Of a stretch of DNA of 64,000 bases, positions 45,202 through 54,063 are shown one piece after another; positions within the stretch are counted from its first letter, which is position 1; each line of letters begins with the position of its first letter. A model generated the notes under the pieces. That model was not told the origin of the DNA, did no database searches, and was given only the letters and a program-made list of their open reading frames with translations. The stretch covers positions 2,822,088-2,886,087 of the forward strand of contig NZ_CP090371.1 of assembly GCF_021431925.1 (NCBI RefSeq), written 5' to 3'. The stretch is from Halobaculum sp. CBA1158. GTDB taxonomy: Archaea > Halobacteriota > Halobacteria > Halobacteriales > Haloferacaceae. The position numbers and the translations under genes are program-made.

Positions 45202-46092
45202 ATGAAGTCGGTCTTCTATCACCACCCCGTCTTCGAGGACTTCTCGCTGAAAGCGGTAGGTGAGTCTCCGTCGGACCTTCGGGAGTATGTTGACCGGCGA
45301 GCTAGTGGCGAGTTTAAATTTCTCGGATATCCGTTCGACGAACCGGTGTATGTAGTGTATGGCCGAGACACCGAAAACCGAAACATCGAGGACCTCCAGC
45401 TCGACCGAGACTGGCTGGAATCGGAGATCGACTCGCTGAGTCTGCTTGGCCGGTTCGTCATGTACCGGCTGATCGAACTGCTTGAAGCCGCCGTTGATGA
45501 GCGGGACTCGGAGGGGTTCAACCTCTACAAGGAACTTCAACCGAGGCAGATCGACAACGCACTCGTTCACGTGGATTGGGGTGCAATGCTTCCTACCGTT
45601 GCCGGTGATCTGATGGCAAACCTCATTCTCCGCCACTCGCTTCCAAACGCAAATCACCGGACCGCCATCGCGATGTTGCAGTTCTGTATCGAGGCCGTCG
45701 ACGGGAGCTTTTCAATGCCTCGTACGCACATTGACGATGACAACTGGCAGGAGTGGGTCGATCCGTATATTCTCGACTCGAAACGGCTACTGACGGTGCG
45801 ACGCAACAACGTCCGGTTTCAGAAGCTCGTTAGCCTCGACGTTGACGGAGTAACGCGGAAGGATGGGATCGAGATCCGGCTTTCGAACTACGATCTAGAT
45901 ATGCCGTTTCGCGAGGCCCGCTCGCATTACGCGAAGGTACACGAGCTACACTGTCGGAGCTTTGCTGTGGAAGTACTCGACAAGGCCGGCCGAACTGACC
46001 TTACTGCCGAAACAGGTCCGACCAGAGACGACTTACGGACGTATCTTGAGGTCGGCGTTCACAAGCACGAATTCACGGACGTCTTCAGTTAG
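45202..46092 (+). CDS. Doc-like Fic-domain protein in a lower-GC islet
   Basis: A 296-residue protein, clearly lower in GC than its neighbours. Around residues 141-162 it has HSLPNANHRTAIAMLQFC, matching the Fic/Doc active-site pattern HxFxxANxRTAxxxxxxF of phage P1 Doc (His, Ala-Asn, Arg-Thr-Ala and the following hydrophobic helix are conserved). Fic/Doc enzymes AMPylate or phosphorylate target proteins, often as toxins. The canonical Phe at position three is a Leu. A TATA-like GGTTATATC lies about 28 nt upstream of the ATG. No antitoxin of Phd type is visible next to it, although a very small opposite-strand frame follows. The rest of the protein is not recognised. Confidence 0.65.
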   Translation: MKSVFYHHPVFEDFSLKAVGESPSDLREYVDRRASGEFKFLGYPFDEPVYVVYGRDTENRNIEDLQLDRDWLESEIDSLSLLGRFVMYRLIELLEAAVDERDSEGFNLYKELQPRQIDNALVHVDWGAMLPTVAGDLMANLILRHSLPNANHRTAIAMLQFCIEAVDGSFSMPRTHIDDDNWQEWVDPYILDSKRLLTVRRNNVRFQKLVSLDVDGVTRKDGIEIRLSNYDLDMPFREARSHYAKVHELHCRSFAVEVLDKAGRTDLTAETGPTRDDLRTYLEVGVHKHEFTDVFS

Positions 46093-46193
46093 TCCCGGAG
46101 ATGAGCGACATCACGACCGGTCCGTCGGACGTGCTCGCTCCGGTCGCTATCGAGGTGCTCTGCGAGACAGTCGACTGTCTCTTCGAGGTTCAT
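46089..46193 (-). CDS. Possible very small acidic protein (34 residues)
   Basis: A short minus-strand frame beginning MNLEETVDCLAEHLDSDRSE whose ATG (46193) lies about 27 nt from a TATA-like CTTTAGT. Its stop overlaps that of the Doc-like gene by three bases in a tail-to-tail arrangement. It looks like the start of a haloarchaeal helical protein and may be truncated. The only support is promoter spacing and amino-acid composition, so the coding status is uncertain. Confidence 0.3.
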   Translation of the reverse strand: MNLEETVDCLAEHLDSDRSEHVRRTGRDVAHLRD

Positions 46194-46302
46194 GTTGATA
46201 CGCCAGGTCCCGGTCGACTAAAGTGTTGGCAACACGTTCTCGCCGTATTGTAACACCGAGAATCGGGCACGGAGGTCGTTGCTGGATCACACTGTACGTG
46301 TC

Positions 46303-46992
46303 TTACTCGTCGACGAACTCGTCGAGTCGGGCGTGGATCACGTCCCTGACGGGCGTGACCACGTCGTCTTCGGCGGTGTGGCGTTGGAGCATCGCGCCCG
46401 ACAGCGTCGCGAGCACGTAGGAGCCGACGGCCTCGGGGTCGATGTCGGCCGGGAACACGCCCGTGTCGACGCCGTCCTCCACGGCGTCGACGATCCGTTC
46501 GCGCAGGTGTCGGTCGATCCGGGTGAACTCCTCGCGAAAGCGCGGTTCCGAGACCGCCTGCGCGCGCAGGTCGAGGATCAGCCGCTGGGCGGCGGCCATC
46601 TCCTCGTCGAGCTCCGCGCCGAGATAGAGGTCGACGAAGGCGCGGAGCGTTCCGACGGGGTCGTCGGCGTCGCGCTCGGCCTCGTCGAGCATCTCGATGA
46701 AGTGGTCGCCGGCGAAGCTCAGGAACCCCGCGATGAGGTCGTCTTTGGAGTCGTAGTGGTAGTACAGCAGCGACTTGCTCTTCTCGAACTCGTCGGCGAT
46801 GTGCGAGACGCTCAACTCGGCGTAGCCGTGGGTCCGGAGCGCGCGGTACGTCGCCTCCATGATCAGGACGTCCACGTCCCGCTCGTCGTCGGGGTCGGCG
46901 TCGTCGGCGTCGTCCGCGGGCGCGACGTCCCCGGTAGTCGCGTCGCCGTCCGCGTCGACCCCGTCGCCGTTCCCCTCGGTTCCGTCACTCAT
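46303..46992 (-). CDS. TetR/AcrR-family transcription regulator
   Basis: A 229-residue protein with an acidic low-complexity N-terminal extension (about 1-40), then the TetR DNA-binding helices, including LSVSHIADEFEKSKSLLYYHY with the characteristic YYHYDSKDDL junction. The C-terminal ligand-binding domain is all-helical. It likely represses the neighbouring MacB-like ABC operon, upstream of which a palindromic TGAACG-TT-CGTTCA site is found. It lies 77 bp downstream of the permease gene on the same strand and may be read through. Confidence 0.9.
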   Translation of the reverse strand: MSDGTEGNGDGVDADGDATTGDVAPADDADDADPDDERDVDVLIMEATYRALRTHGYAELSVSHIADEFEKSKSLLYYHYDSKDDLIAGFLSFAGDHFIEMLDEAERDADDPVGTLRAFVDLYLGAELDEEMAAAQRLILDLRAQAVSEPRFREEFTRIDRHLRERIVDAVEDGVDTGVFPADIDPEAVGSYVLATLSGAMLQRHTAEDDVVTPVRDVIHARLDEFVDE

Positions 46993-47069
46993 CCGTTGGC
47001 TCCCCTCTCTCCCCCGCGGGTATCAACTCCCCGGAAGCCGAAACTCTGCACCGGCGGGACCGTCGAGGA

Positions 47070-48251
47070 TCACCCACGGAGCGCCTCCACGGGGCGCTCG
47101 CTGGCGGCCTTCCAGGCGGGATAGATCCCCGCGACGAGGCTGGCGATCACGCCGAAGGCCATCCCGCCGGCGACGTAGCGGAGCCCCTCGACGGAGAACG
47201 CGAAGGGGTCGCCCAGCAGCGCCGCGTTGATCGCCGCGACGGCTCCGAGCGCGAGGACGCCGCCCAGTATCGAGCCGACCGTCCCGAGGAGCGTCGCCTC
47301 CGCGAGCATGATCCGGACGATGTCGAGCTTCTGGTAGCCGACGGCCCGGAGGACGCCGATCTCCTCGCGGCGCTCGATCGCCGACATGAGCATCACGTTG
47401 GCGATGGAGACGCCGGCGACGACCAGCGAGATCGCACCGATGCCGACGAGAAAGAGGTTGATCAGTCGGAACGCCTCGTCGATCTGCTCGGACACGTCGC
47501 CGCGCTCGAACACGCTGACGAGCGTCCGGCGGCCGTTGAACGTCCGCTTGATCTGCATCGCCGTCTCGTTGGCGGTGGTCGCGTCCTCCGCGCGGACGAC
47601 GACCTGCGCGAAGCGGTCGTCCGCGAACGCGCCCGGCGGGAGCACGAACGCCTCGTTGGGGTTGGCGATGTCGGCCTGGCCCGCCTCGGCGAGGACGGCC
47701 CGGACGCGGTACGTCTCCGTCCGCTGGACGGTCTCGCCGTCCTCGGTGACGGTCCGACGGATCGACACCCGCGAGCCGGGTCGCAGGTCGTGGCGGTCGG
47801 CGAGCGTCGCGCCGACGAGCGCGCCGTTTCGCCAGTTCGGCGGGATCGAGCCGTCCCGGACCTCATACAGCGTCGTCGGGTCCTCGACGCCGTACAGCGT
47901 CGGGCTGTCGACCGCCTCTCCGTCGTCGATCAGCCGTCCGCTGTCCTGGCGCAGCGGGACGATCTCGGCCTGCCCGCTGACGCGGTCGATCGTTCCCACG
48001 TCCGACTGGGTCAGGTAGCCGTTCTCGTTGTCCTCGCCGGCGAACACCTGCACGTCCGACCCGATCGTGCCAAGCGTCTCCAGTTGCGACTGCTGGAAGG
48101 CGACGCCGCCCGCGCCGATCGCGCCGATGGCGACGACCCCGATGACGATCGCCGCGATCGCGAGCGCCGAGCGGGTCTTCGCGCGCGAGACGTTCCGGCG
48201 CGCCATCAACAGCGCGGGAAACGCCCCCCACAGCCGGTCGAGGAGGTTCAT
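47070..48251 (-). CDS. MacB/FtsX-type ABC permease
   Basis: A 393-residue protein with an N-terminal transmembrane helix (about 22-48), a long extracellular segment of MacB-periplasmic-core type (about 50-260) and three C-terminal helices (about 270-380) with VVAGVSIANVMLMSAIERREEIGVLRAVGYQK, the typical FtsX-like domain. It forms a mechanotransmission-type exporter with the ATPase encoded upstream. The ATG overlaps the ATPase stop (ATGA). Confidence 0.9.
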   Translation of the reverse strand: MNLLDRLWGAFPALLMARRNVSRAKTRSALAIAAIVIGVVAIGAIGAGGVAFQQSQLETLGTIGSDVQVFAGEDNENGYLTQSDVGTIDRVSGQAEIVPLRQDSGRLIDDGEAVDSPTLYGVEDPTTLYEVRDGSIPPNWRNGALVGATLADRHDLRPGSRVSIRRTVTEDGETVQRTETYRVRAVLAEAGQADIANPNEAFVLPPGAFADDRFAQVVVRAEDATTANETAMQIKRTFNGRRTLVSVFERGDVSEQIDEAFRLINLFLVGIGAISLVVAGVSIANVMLMSAIERREEIGVLRAVGYQKLDIVRIMLAEATLLGTVGSILGGVLALGAVAAINAALLGDPFAFSVEGLRYVAGGMAFGVIASLVAGIYPAWKAASERPVEALRG

Positions 48252-49084
48252 CCCGTGACCGCCTCCGCGTCTTCGCGGACGGTGCCGTCGATGAGGTTGA
48301 CGACGCGGTCGGCGAACTGCGCGACGTAGTCGTCGTGGGTGACGGTGACGACGGAGACGCCCTCGTCGGTGATCGCGTCGAACTCCGCGAGGATCTGGTC
48401 GCCGGTGTCGCGGTCGAGGTTGCCCGTCGGCTCGTCTGCGAGGACGAGCCGCGGGTCGTTCACGAGCGCGCGGGCGATGGCGACGCGCTGTTTCTGGCCG
48501 CCCGACAGCTCGTCCGGGTAGTGGCCGAGGCGGTCTCCCAGCCCCATCCGGTCGAGCAGGTCCTCGGCGACCTCGCGGGTCCGCGCGGGCGTGCGGTCGA
48601 GCAGCCGCGGCACCTCGACGTTCTCGACGGCCGAGAGCGTCGGGATGAGGTGGAAGCTCTGGAAGACGAAGCCGATCGTCTCCTTGCGGCGGCGGGTGCG
48701 CTCGGCGTCGCCGAACGTCTCCACGTCGACGCCCTCCAGTTCGACGACGCCGCTCGTGGGCACGTCGAGCAGGCCGAGCATGTTCAACAGGGTCGACTTC
48801 CCGGAGCCGGAGGGGCCGACGATGGCGACGAACTCACCGGGGTCGACGCGGAAGTCGATCCCGCGGAGGGCCCGCACAGTCTCCCCGCCCGTGTCGTACT
48901 CCTTCACCACGTCGCGTCCGGAGATGAGCGCTCGGCCGGCGGCGGCGTCGCCGACGGTACCGTCGTCGCCGGTGGCGGACACGTCGCTGTCGCCGGTGGC
49001 GGACGCGTCGCCGACCGGTCGGGTGTCGCCGCCGACGGACGCGTCGTTCGCCGCGGCGTCGTCCGCGCGGTCGTGGTCGGTCAT
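48248..49084 (-). CDS. MacB/LolD-type ABC ATPase
   Basis: A protein of about 278 residues. An acidic variable N terminus precedes an ABC ATPase with Walker [13 protein letters not shown], signature [15 protein letters not shown], Walker [18 protein letters not shown] and the H-loop VTHDDYV. The LolD/MacB subfamily sequence [20 protein letters not shown] is present. It powers the FtsX-like permease. The start ATG 49084 overlaps the stop of the exported protein upstream by four bases (ATGA). Confidence 0.92.
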   Translation of the reverse strand: MTDHDRADDAAANDASVGGDTRPVGDASATGDSDVSATGDDGTVGDAAAGRALISGRDVVKEYDTGGETVRALRGIDFRVDPGEFVAIVGPSGSGKSTLLNMLGLLDVPTSGVVELEGVDVETFGDAERTRRRKETIGFVFQSFHLIPTLSAVENVEVPRLLDRTPARTREVAEDLLDRMGLGDRLGHYPDELSGGQKQRVAIARALVNDPRLVLADEPTGNLDRDTGDQILAEFDAITDEGVSVVTVTHDDYVAQFADRVVNLIDGTVREDAEAVTG

Positions 49085-50274
49085 CGGCGTCGGATCACGA
49101 GCGCGCCGCCGACCAGCACGACGAGGACGACGAGGGCGGTCGCGATCCCCGGAAGGCCGCCGAGCGCGCCGCCCTGCGGCGCGGGAGTGGGCGTCGCCAG
49201 CGCGGAGTCGCCGACGCGCACGTCGGTCGTGAACGAGCGCTCGACGCCGTCGACGACGTACTCGACGCGGACGGGGACGCTCGTCCGGTCGCCGGTGAGT
49301 TCGGCGTTCAGGTCGAAGGAGGCGAAGTCGCTGCCCTCGACGGTGCCGACGAAGTAATCGGGCTGTGGCTCGGCGGCGACGACGCCGTCGGCGTCGCCGA
49401 CGCTGACGACGACGCTGCGGACGTCGGTTCCGCCGACGTTGGCGGCGCTGCCGGCGATACCGAGGACGCCGTCCGCGCCGCGGGTCACGCTGACGCCGGT
49501 GAGTCGGATCCGTCCGGCGTCGCCGGGCTCGGAGAAGTCGGCGTCGAACGTCCGGGTGACCGTCCGGCGGTCGCCGTCGTCGGTGTAGGAGAGTCGGACC
49601 TCGACGGGGAACTGCCCGGCCTCCTCGGCGACGACCGGGAACGTGAAGCCGGCGGTGCTTCCGCCCCCGAGCGTCGCCCGCACGCGGTTTCGAGTGCGGA
49701 ACGTCAGCGCCTCCGCGGGCGATGAGACGCGCACGTCGATCTGCCTGACCGACTCCTCCAGGCCGTTCGCGACCGTGACGTTCAGGGTCCGTTCGGCCCC
49801 GACGACGGCGTCGTTCACGTTCACCTCCAACTGCGGACTCGGTTGGCGTACGTCGACGGGTACCGCCTGCACGAGGTGCTTGCGGTCGCCGCGGGGACCG
49901 AGCAGCGTCGCGTGGACGTAGACGGTCTGCTCGCCGGTGTCCTCCAGCGAGACGTTGAAGTCGTACGAGCGCTCGGCGTCGGGCGCGAGCGAGTCGGACA
50001 CGTCGAGGACTGCGAGCTCCTCGTCGTCGTCGTAGTTGCGATCGGCTACCTCCGCGACCGAGAGGTCGGTGACGCGGTAGGTGTCGTCGCTGTCGTCGTC
50101 GTTGGCCAGCGTCGTGGCGATGGTGAACGCCTCGTCGGGAGCCGGCTCCTCGCTCGGGCCGTCCGTCGTCATCGTGACGAACGTGTCGGCCGAGGCGGGA
50201 ACGGCGACCCCCGCGAGGCCGGCGGTCGCGAGGAGGGCACACACGAGCACGACGGCCGGGGCGGATCGGAACAC
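49081..50274 (-). CDS. Exported COG1361-like protein of the ABC operon
   Basis: A protein of about 397 residues with a signal peptide (RSAPAVVLVCALLATAG, ending PASAD), several beta-sandwich segments of NPQTP/COG1361 type (about 35-360) and a C-terminal hydrophobic helix followed by RRR. It probably stays on the outer face of the membrane as a partner of the FtsX-like permease. The start is taken as GTG 50274: it gives a standard signal peptide and lies about 36 nt from the TATA element. No ATG is available in a suitable position. Confidence 0.75.
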   Translation of the reverse strand: MFRSAPAVVLVCALLATAGLAGVAVPASADTFVTMTTDGPSEEPAPDEAFTIATTLANDDDSDDTYRVTDLSVAEVADRNYDDDEELAVLDVSDSLAPDAERSYDFNVSLEDTGEQTVYVHATLLGPRGDRKHLVQAVPVDVRQPSPQLEVNVNDAVVGAERTLNVTVANGLEESVRQIDVRVSSPAEALTFRTRNRVRATLGGGSTAGFTFPVVAEEAGQFPVEVRLSYTDDGDRRTVTRTFDADFSEPGDAGRIRLTGVSVTRGADGVLGIAGSAANVGGTDVRSVVVSVGDADGVVAAEPQPDYFVGTVEGSDFASFDLNAELTGDRTSVPVRVEYVVDGVERSFTTDVRVGDSALATPTPAPQGGALGGLPGIATALVVLVVLVGGALVIRRR

Positions 50275-50305
50275 GGGTTTCCGGTGGATGCAGAGCCCCC
50301 GGGCC

Positions 50306-50330
50306 GATAAACGTTCTGAACGTTCGTTCA
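50306..50330 (-). promoter_or_regulatory. TATA element with adjoining TetR-type operator
   Basis: A minus-strand GTTTATC (50306-50312) marks the promoter of the exported-protein/ABC operon. Immediately upstream lies TGAACGTTCGTTCA at 50317-50330, a perfect 6-bp inverted repeat (TGAACG/CGTTCA) around TT, with a further GAACGTTC overlap. The position next to the TATA would allow repression by the TetR-family protein encoded at the end of the operon. Confidence 0.5.
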
Positions 50331-50484
50331 ACCATTCGGGGAAGTCGATCCAGGCGACTGATCCTGGCAGTCGATCCAGGCGACGGAGTCGGACGGCGGG
50401 TCGCGGAGAGCGAACCACAAGTGGATCGCCGCCGACCGTGCATAGATCAGCACCTACTTGGCCCGAGAAGATCCGTATGGGTGT

Positions 50485-51072
50485 ATGTACATCGGACGGT
50501 TCGTGGTGGTCGGGCCGAGCGTGGGTGCGTACAGAGTCTCCTCGCGGTCGTTCCCGAATCGGAAGGTCACGCGCCGCGGCGACGACACGCTGACTGTGGT
50601 GCCGACGGCGGACGCCGACGAGACGGACAACCCCTACGTGTCGTACAACTGCGCGCGGACGGCCGGCGACGGGGCCGTTATCGGCAACGGTTCGCACGTG
50701 GATCCGATCGCCGAGAAGTACGATCGGGGGTACCCCGCCCGCGACGCGCTCGTGGAGGCGCTGCACGCGATGGACTACGAGAAGGACGACTACGACACGC
50801 CGCGGGTCGCCGGGGTCGTCGAGCGTGACGCCGGCTACGTCGGGATCGTCCGGCGGGACGCGTTGCTGGTTCGGGAGATCGACGAGCCCCATCTCGTGGC
50901 GACGTACGAGGAGGACGAGCCCCGGCCGTTCGAGTTCGAGCCGCGGACCGCTGTGGCGGCCGCGCGGACCGCCTACGGGCTGGAGTACGAGCACGCCGTC
51001 TGTGCGGCGGGCGTTCACGTCGGCGACGGGAGTAGCGGGTTCGCCGTACAGAACACGAGCGAGGACGAGTGA
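50485..51072 (+). CDS. purO: IMP cyclohydrolase, archaeal type (PurO)
   Basis: A 195-residue soluble protein. [26 protein letters not shown] is the conserved N terminus of archaeal IMP cyclohydrolase; [23 protein letters not shown] and [16 protein letters not shown] also fit. It catalyses ring closure of FAICAR to IMP, the last step of purine nucleotide biosynthesis, in place of bacterial PurH. The ATG at 50485 is chosen on family grounds. The C-terminal DEDE-like end is duplicated in the DNA downstream (see repeat). Confidence 0.92.
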   Translation: MYIGRFVVVGPSVGAYRVSSRSFPNRKVTRRGDDTLTVVPTADADETDNPYVSYNCARTAGDGAVIGNGSHVDPIAEKYDRGYPARDALVEALHAMDYEKDDYDTPRVAGVVERDAGYVGIVRRDALLVREIDEPHLVATYEEDEPRPFEFEPRTAVAAARTAYGLEYEHAVCAAGVHVGDGSSGFAVQNTSEDE

Positions 51073-51189
51073 GCGCGAAGCGCGACCGAGTCCTCGGCCG
51101 ACGGCGGCGAGCTTGCGGGCGAGCCGCCTACGAACCGAACGAGGACGAGTGAGCGCGAAGCGCGACCGAGTCCTCGGCCGACGGCGGCG
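51060..51189 (+). repeat. 50-bp direct repeat, the first copy ending purO
   Basis: The 50-bp sequence beginning CGAGGACGAGTGAGCGCGAA occurs at 51060-51109 and again at 51140-51189, 80 bp apart. The first copy contains the last codons and stop of purO, so the second is a displaced copy of that 3' end with its flank. Confidence 0.85.
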
Positions 51190-51243
51190 GAACGCTCCGC
51201 AGTCGTCCCAAAAGCACTTGTTCGCGGTCGCTAGCCGACGAAC

Positions 51244-51732
51244 ATGGTCCTCGCGCAGTCGCTCGTCGCCGACGCTGTCGGCGTGTTCTGGCTCGTCGCG
51301 TTCGCGCTTGTTCCCGGAGTCGTCGCATCGATCCTGTGGACGCCGTTCCTGCTCGCCCGCCGGATCCGGTCGCTGTTCGCCGCGCTTCCGCCGTCCGGGT
51401 CGGCGGTTCCCTCGTTCGTGATCGCCGGGATCGGCGGGTCGCTGCCATACGTCGCCGTGGTCGCGGGCGTCATCGGAGCGGTCGACCCGGAGGGAGCCGC
51501 CTGGAGCAACGCGCTGCTTGGCGCGGTCGTCCCGCTCTCGGCGGCGTACGTTCTCGGCGGTCCCGTCGTCGCCGCCCTCGTGCTTCCCAGGATCGGGATC
51601 GACTGGGATCCGACCGGCTACGGGCCGTCGACGTGGGCGCTGTCGCTCGTCGCGAGCGCGTGGTACGCCGCGACGCTCGCGACGCCGATCGTCCTCATGG
51701 CGTTCGTGTTCGCGCTTCCGGGCGGGTACTGA
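51244..51732 (+). CDS. Small polytopic membrane protein of unknown function
   Basis: A 162-residue protein with about four hydrophobic helices (roughly 8-28, 58-78, 84-104, 130-155) and a Trp/Gly-rich loop (DWDPTGYGPSTW) between the third and fourth. I do not recognise a family. The ATG at 51244 is the first plausible start after the repeat region. It lies between purO and the phosphoesterase gene with no clear operon evidence. Confidence 0.6.
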   Translation: MVLAQSLVADAVGVFWLVAFALVPGVVASILWTPFLLARRIRSLFAALPPSGSAVPSFVIAGIGGSLPYVAVVAGVIGAVDPEGAAWSNALLGAVVPLSAAYVLGGPVVAALVLPRIGIDWDPTGYGPSTWALSLVASAWYAATLATPIVLMAFVFALPGGY

Positions 51733-51832
51733 GCCGCCGGCGGGCCGTCGAACGCCCGGCGTATCGGATCGTCGGGGTCGTCGGAGTGCCGAGGTCGCCG
51801 GAGGTAACACCGCGGCCGCCGTAGTCGTCGGT

Positions 51833-52591
51833 ATGCGACTCGGCGTCATCTCCGACGTGCACGGTAACCGCGTCGCGCTGGCGGCCGTCCTCGACGACAT
51901 GCCGGCGGTCGACGGCCTCGTCTGTGCCGGCGACGTGGTCGGCTACAACCCCTGGCCCGTCGAGTGCGTCGCGGCGCTGCGCGATCGCGACGTGCCGACC
52001 GTGATGGGGAATCACGACCGAGCGGTGGCGACGGGGACCTCCTTCCGGTTCAACGCGATGGCGGCTGCGGGTGTCGAACACGCCCGCGAGGAACTCGACG
52101 ACGACGCGCTGGCGTGGCTTGCCGACCTCCCGGATCGCCGGACAGTCGCCGGCGGCCGCGTCGCCGTCGCCCACGGCCACCCGGTCGATCCCGACCGCTA
52201 CACCTACCCACGGGAGTTCTCGGGCGAACTGATCGACCGCGCTGCCGACCGTCTCGGCGACGGCGGCGATGGCAACAGCGGCGACGGCGACGACGATGCT
52301 GTCGCGGGCGGCGTCGACGCCGCAGACCTCGAGGCGCTCGTCCTCGGCCACACGCACGTCCAGGGACACCGGACGTTCGATGAGGGGGTCGTCCTCAACC
52401 CGGGCAGCGTCGGCCAGCCCCGCGACGGCGACCCGCGGGCGGGGTATGCCGTGCTCGACCTGCCGGACGGCGACGGCACGCCGACCGTCGAGGAACGCCG
52501 CGTCGCGTACGACATCGACGCCGTCGCCGACGCGGTCGCCGACGCCGGGCTCCCCGAGCGGATCGCAAGCAGGCTGTACGACGGCGAGTGA
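51833..52591 (+). CDS. Calcineurin-like metallophosphoesterase (YfcE/MJ0936 type)
   Basis: A protein of about 252 residues with all metal-binding motifs: SDVHGN at the start, CAGDVVGYNPWP, MGNHDRA, AHGHPVD and GHTHVQ. It belongs to small archaeal/bacterial phosphodiesterases acting on phosphodiester substrates. A variable acidic insert follows the AHGHP block (about 140-165). The ATG at 51833 gives the conserved N terminus MRLGVISDVHG. Confidence 0.88.
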   Translation: MRLGVISDVHGNRVALAAVLDDMPAVDGLVCAGDVVGYNPWPVECVAALRDRDVPTVMGNHDRAVATGTSFRFNAMAAAGVEHAREELDDDALAWLADLPDRRTVAGGRVAVAHGHPVDPDRYTYPREFSGELIDRAADRLGDGGDGNSGDGDDDAVAGGVDAADLEALVLGHTHVQGHRTFDEGVVLNPGSVGQPRDGDPRAGYAVLDLPDGDGTPTVEERRVAYDIDAVADAVADAGLPERIASRLYDGE

Positions 52592-52625
52592 CTCCATCGA
52601 CGGGTGGGCGGGATCGATCGCGCTC

Positions 52626-53960
52626 TCAGGACGGCGTGACATCCGCCTCCGCGGCCGGCGCTCGAACGGGAGAGACCGCGACCCACAGCAGGCCGCCCAG
52701 AACCGCGACGGCGACGCCGACCGTCGAGAGGAACGTCACCGGACCGATCGACCCCGCGACCCGGCCGCCGAGGACGTTCGCGGTGCCGGAGACGAGCGTG
52801 AGCGCCATCGACACCCCCGACAGCACCGTCGCGCGGCCGGCGTCCTCGACGCGGTCGTTGACGTAGCCGTTGCGGACCGGGCGGGTGACCCGCTGGAGCG
52901 CCCGCCTGCAGAACAGCGCGGGAACCAGCAGGACGGGGACGAGCGCGACAGCGCCGTAGGCGACGCCGACGACGGGCACCAACAGGAACAGCGTCCCGCG
53001 GGTGCCGAGGCGGTCGTGGATCGGCCCCGCGGCCCCGGAGGCGACCGCCGAGACGAGCTTGAACCCCGCGTAGAGAACGCCCAGACCAGCAACTGGGACG
53101 CCGACCGACCGCATCGCCGGCTGCTCGAACACCCGTGTGACTGAGAAGACGAGGTTGAACAGCGCCGCGTACGCGACGATCCATCGGATCGACGGTCGCG
53201 AGAGCTGCGCGGCCAGCACCCGGGCGGCCTCGCGGACGCCGAGCGCCGCGTCGCCGGCGGCGGGCGCACCGTCGCTGGCGGGCGCACCGTCGCTGGCGGG
53301 TGCACCGTCGCTGGCGGGCGCACCGTCGCCGGTGGGTTCGTCGACGTCGCCGGTGGACTCGTCGGCGTCGCCGGCGTGGTCGACGTCGCCCTCCCGGCGG
53401 TCGTCGCCGTCCCCGTGCGTCCGCGGGATCGTGAGCAGTATCGGCAGACCGAGCGCGGCAAGCCCCGCGTTCGCGAGGAACGGGAGCGGCGGGGCGACCG
53501 TGTACAGCAGGCCCGCCGAGAGCGCCGCGGCCCCCGAGACCAGCCGGAGCGTCGAGTCCGCGCGGCCGGCGATCCGGGAGAACTCGTCGCCGTCGCCGTC
53601 GCGCGCGAGCAGTTCGTACAGCCACGCGTCGTTCGTGCCGGTCTTGAGCGTCCACGCGACCGCCCACAGCGCGTAGACCGCGGCGAATCCGGCCGTCGAG
53701 TCCGCGAGCGCGAACCCGATCATTACCGCGACGGTGACGACGTTGCCGAGGGCGAGGGCGGTCCGGCGGCCGAGGCGGTCGCCGAGGTAGCCGGTCGGCA
53801 GCTCCCAGACGACCATCGAGAACAGGAACGTCCCCTGGACCAGCCCGATCTCCGGGAGGCCGAGCCCCTCCGACTCCATGTAGACGACCGAGACGGGGAC
53901 GTAGAACCCCGACGAGAGCGACGCCCGATAGAGGTAGTATCGACGAACCACCGAGACCAT
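52626..53960 (-). CDS. Major facilitator superfamily transporter
   Basis: A 444-residue protein with about 12 hydrophobic segments and the MFS loop-2 motif GYLGDRLGRRTALALGN. The central cytoplasmic loop (about 190-240) has a variable Asp/Ala/Pro-rich insert with repeats. Substrate is unknown. The ATG at 53960 is followed by VSVVRRYYLYRAS and the first helix. It is convergent with the phosphoesterase gene. Confidence 0.85.
   Translation of the reverse strand: MVSVVRRYYLYRASLSSGFYVPVSVVYMESEGLGLPEIGLVQGTFLFSMVVWELPTGYLGDRLGRRTALALGNVVTVAVMIGFALADSTAGFAAVYALWAVAWTLKTGTNDAWLYELLARDGDGDEFSRIAGRADSTLRLVSGAAALSAGLLYTVAPPLPFLANAGLAALGLPILLTIPRTHGDGDDRREGDVDHAGDADESTGDVDEPTGDGAPASDGAPASDGAPASDGAPAAGDAALGVREAARVLAAQLSRPSIRWIVAYAALFNLVFSVTRVFEQPAMRSVGVPVAGLGVLYAGFKLVSAVASGAAGPIHDRLGTRGTLFLLVPVVGVAYGAVALVPVLLVPALFCRRALQRVTRPVRNGYVNDRVEDAGRATVLSGVSMALTLVSGTANVLGGRVAGSIGPVTFLSTVGVAVAVLGGLLWVAVSPVRAPAAEADVTPS
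53260..53331 (-). repeat. Four 18-bp in-frame tandem repeats
   Basis: Four near-identical 18-bp units encode GAPASD-type blocks in the central loop of the MFS transporter. Their 18-bp length preserves frame, consistent with slippage in an unconstrained loop. Confidence 0.85.
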
Positions 53961-54063
53961 ATCGGCGCTACTCGGAGCGGTGAAAAAGGCGTTCCCGGAA
54001 GGCGATTTTAGTCCGCGGAGTTACTGAAATCGGCTTCGGTAACCCGAGCGGATCGCGGAGCCG

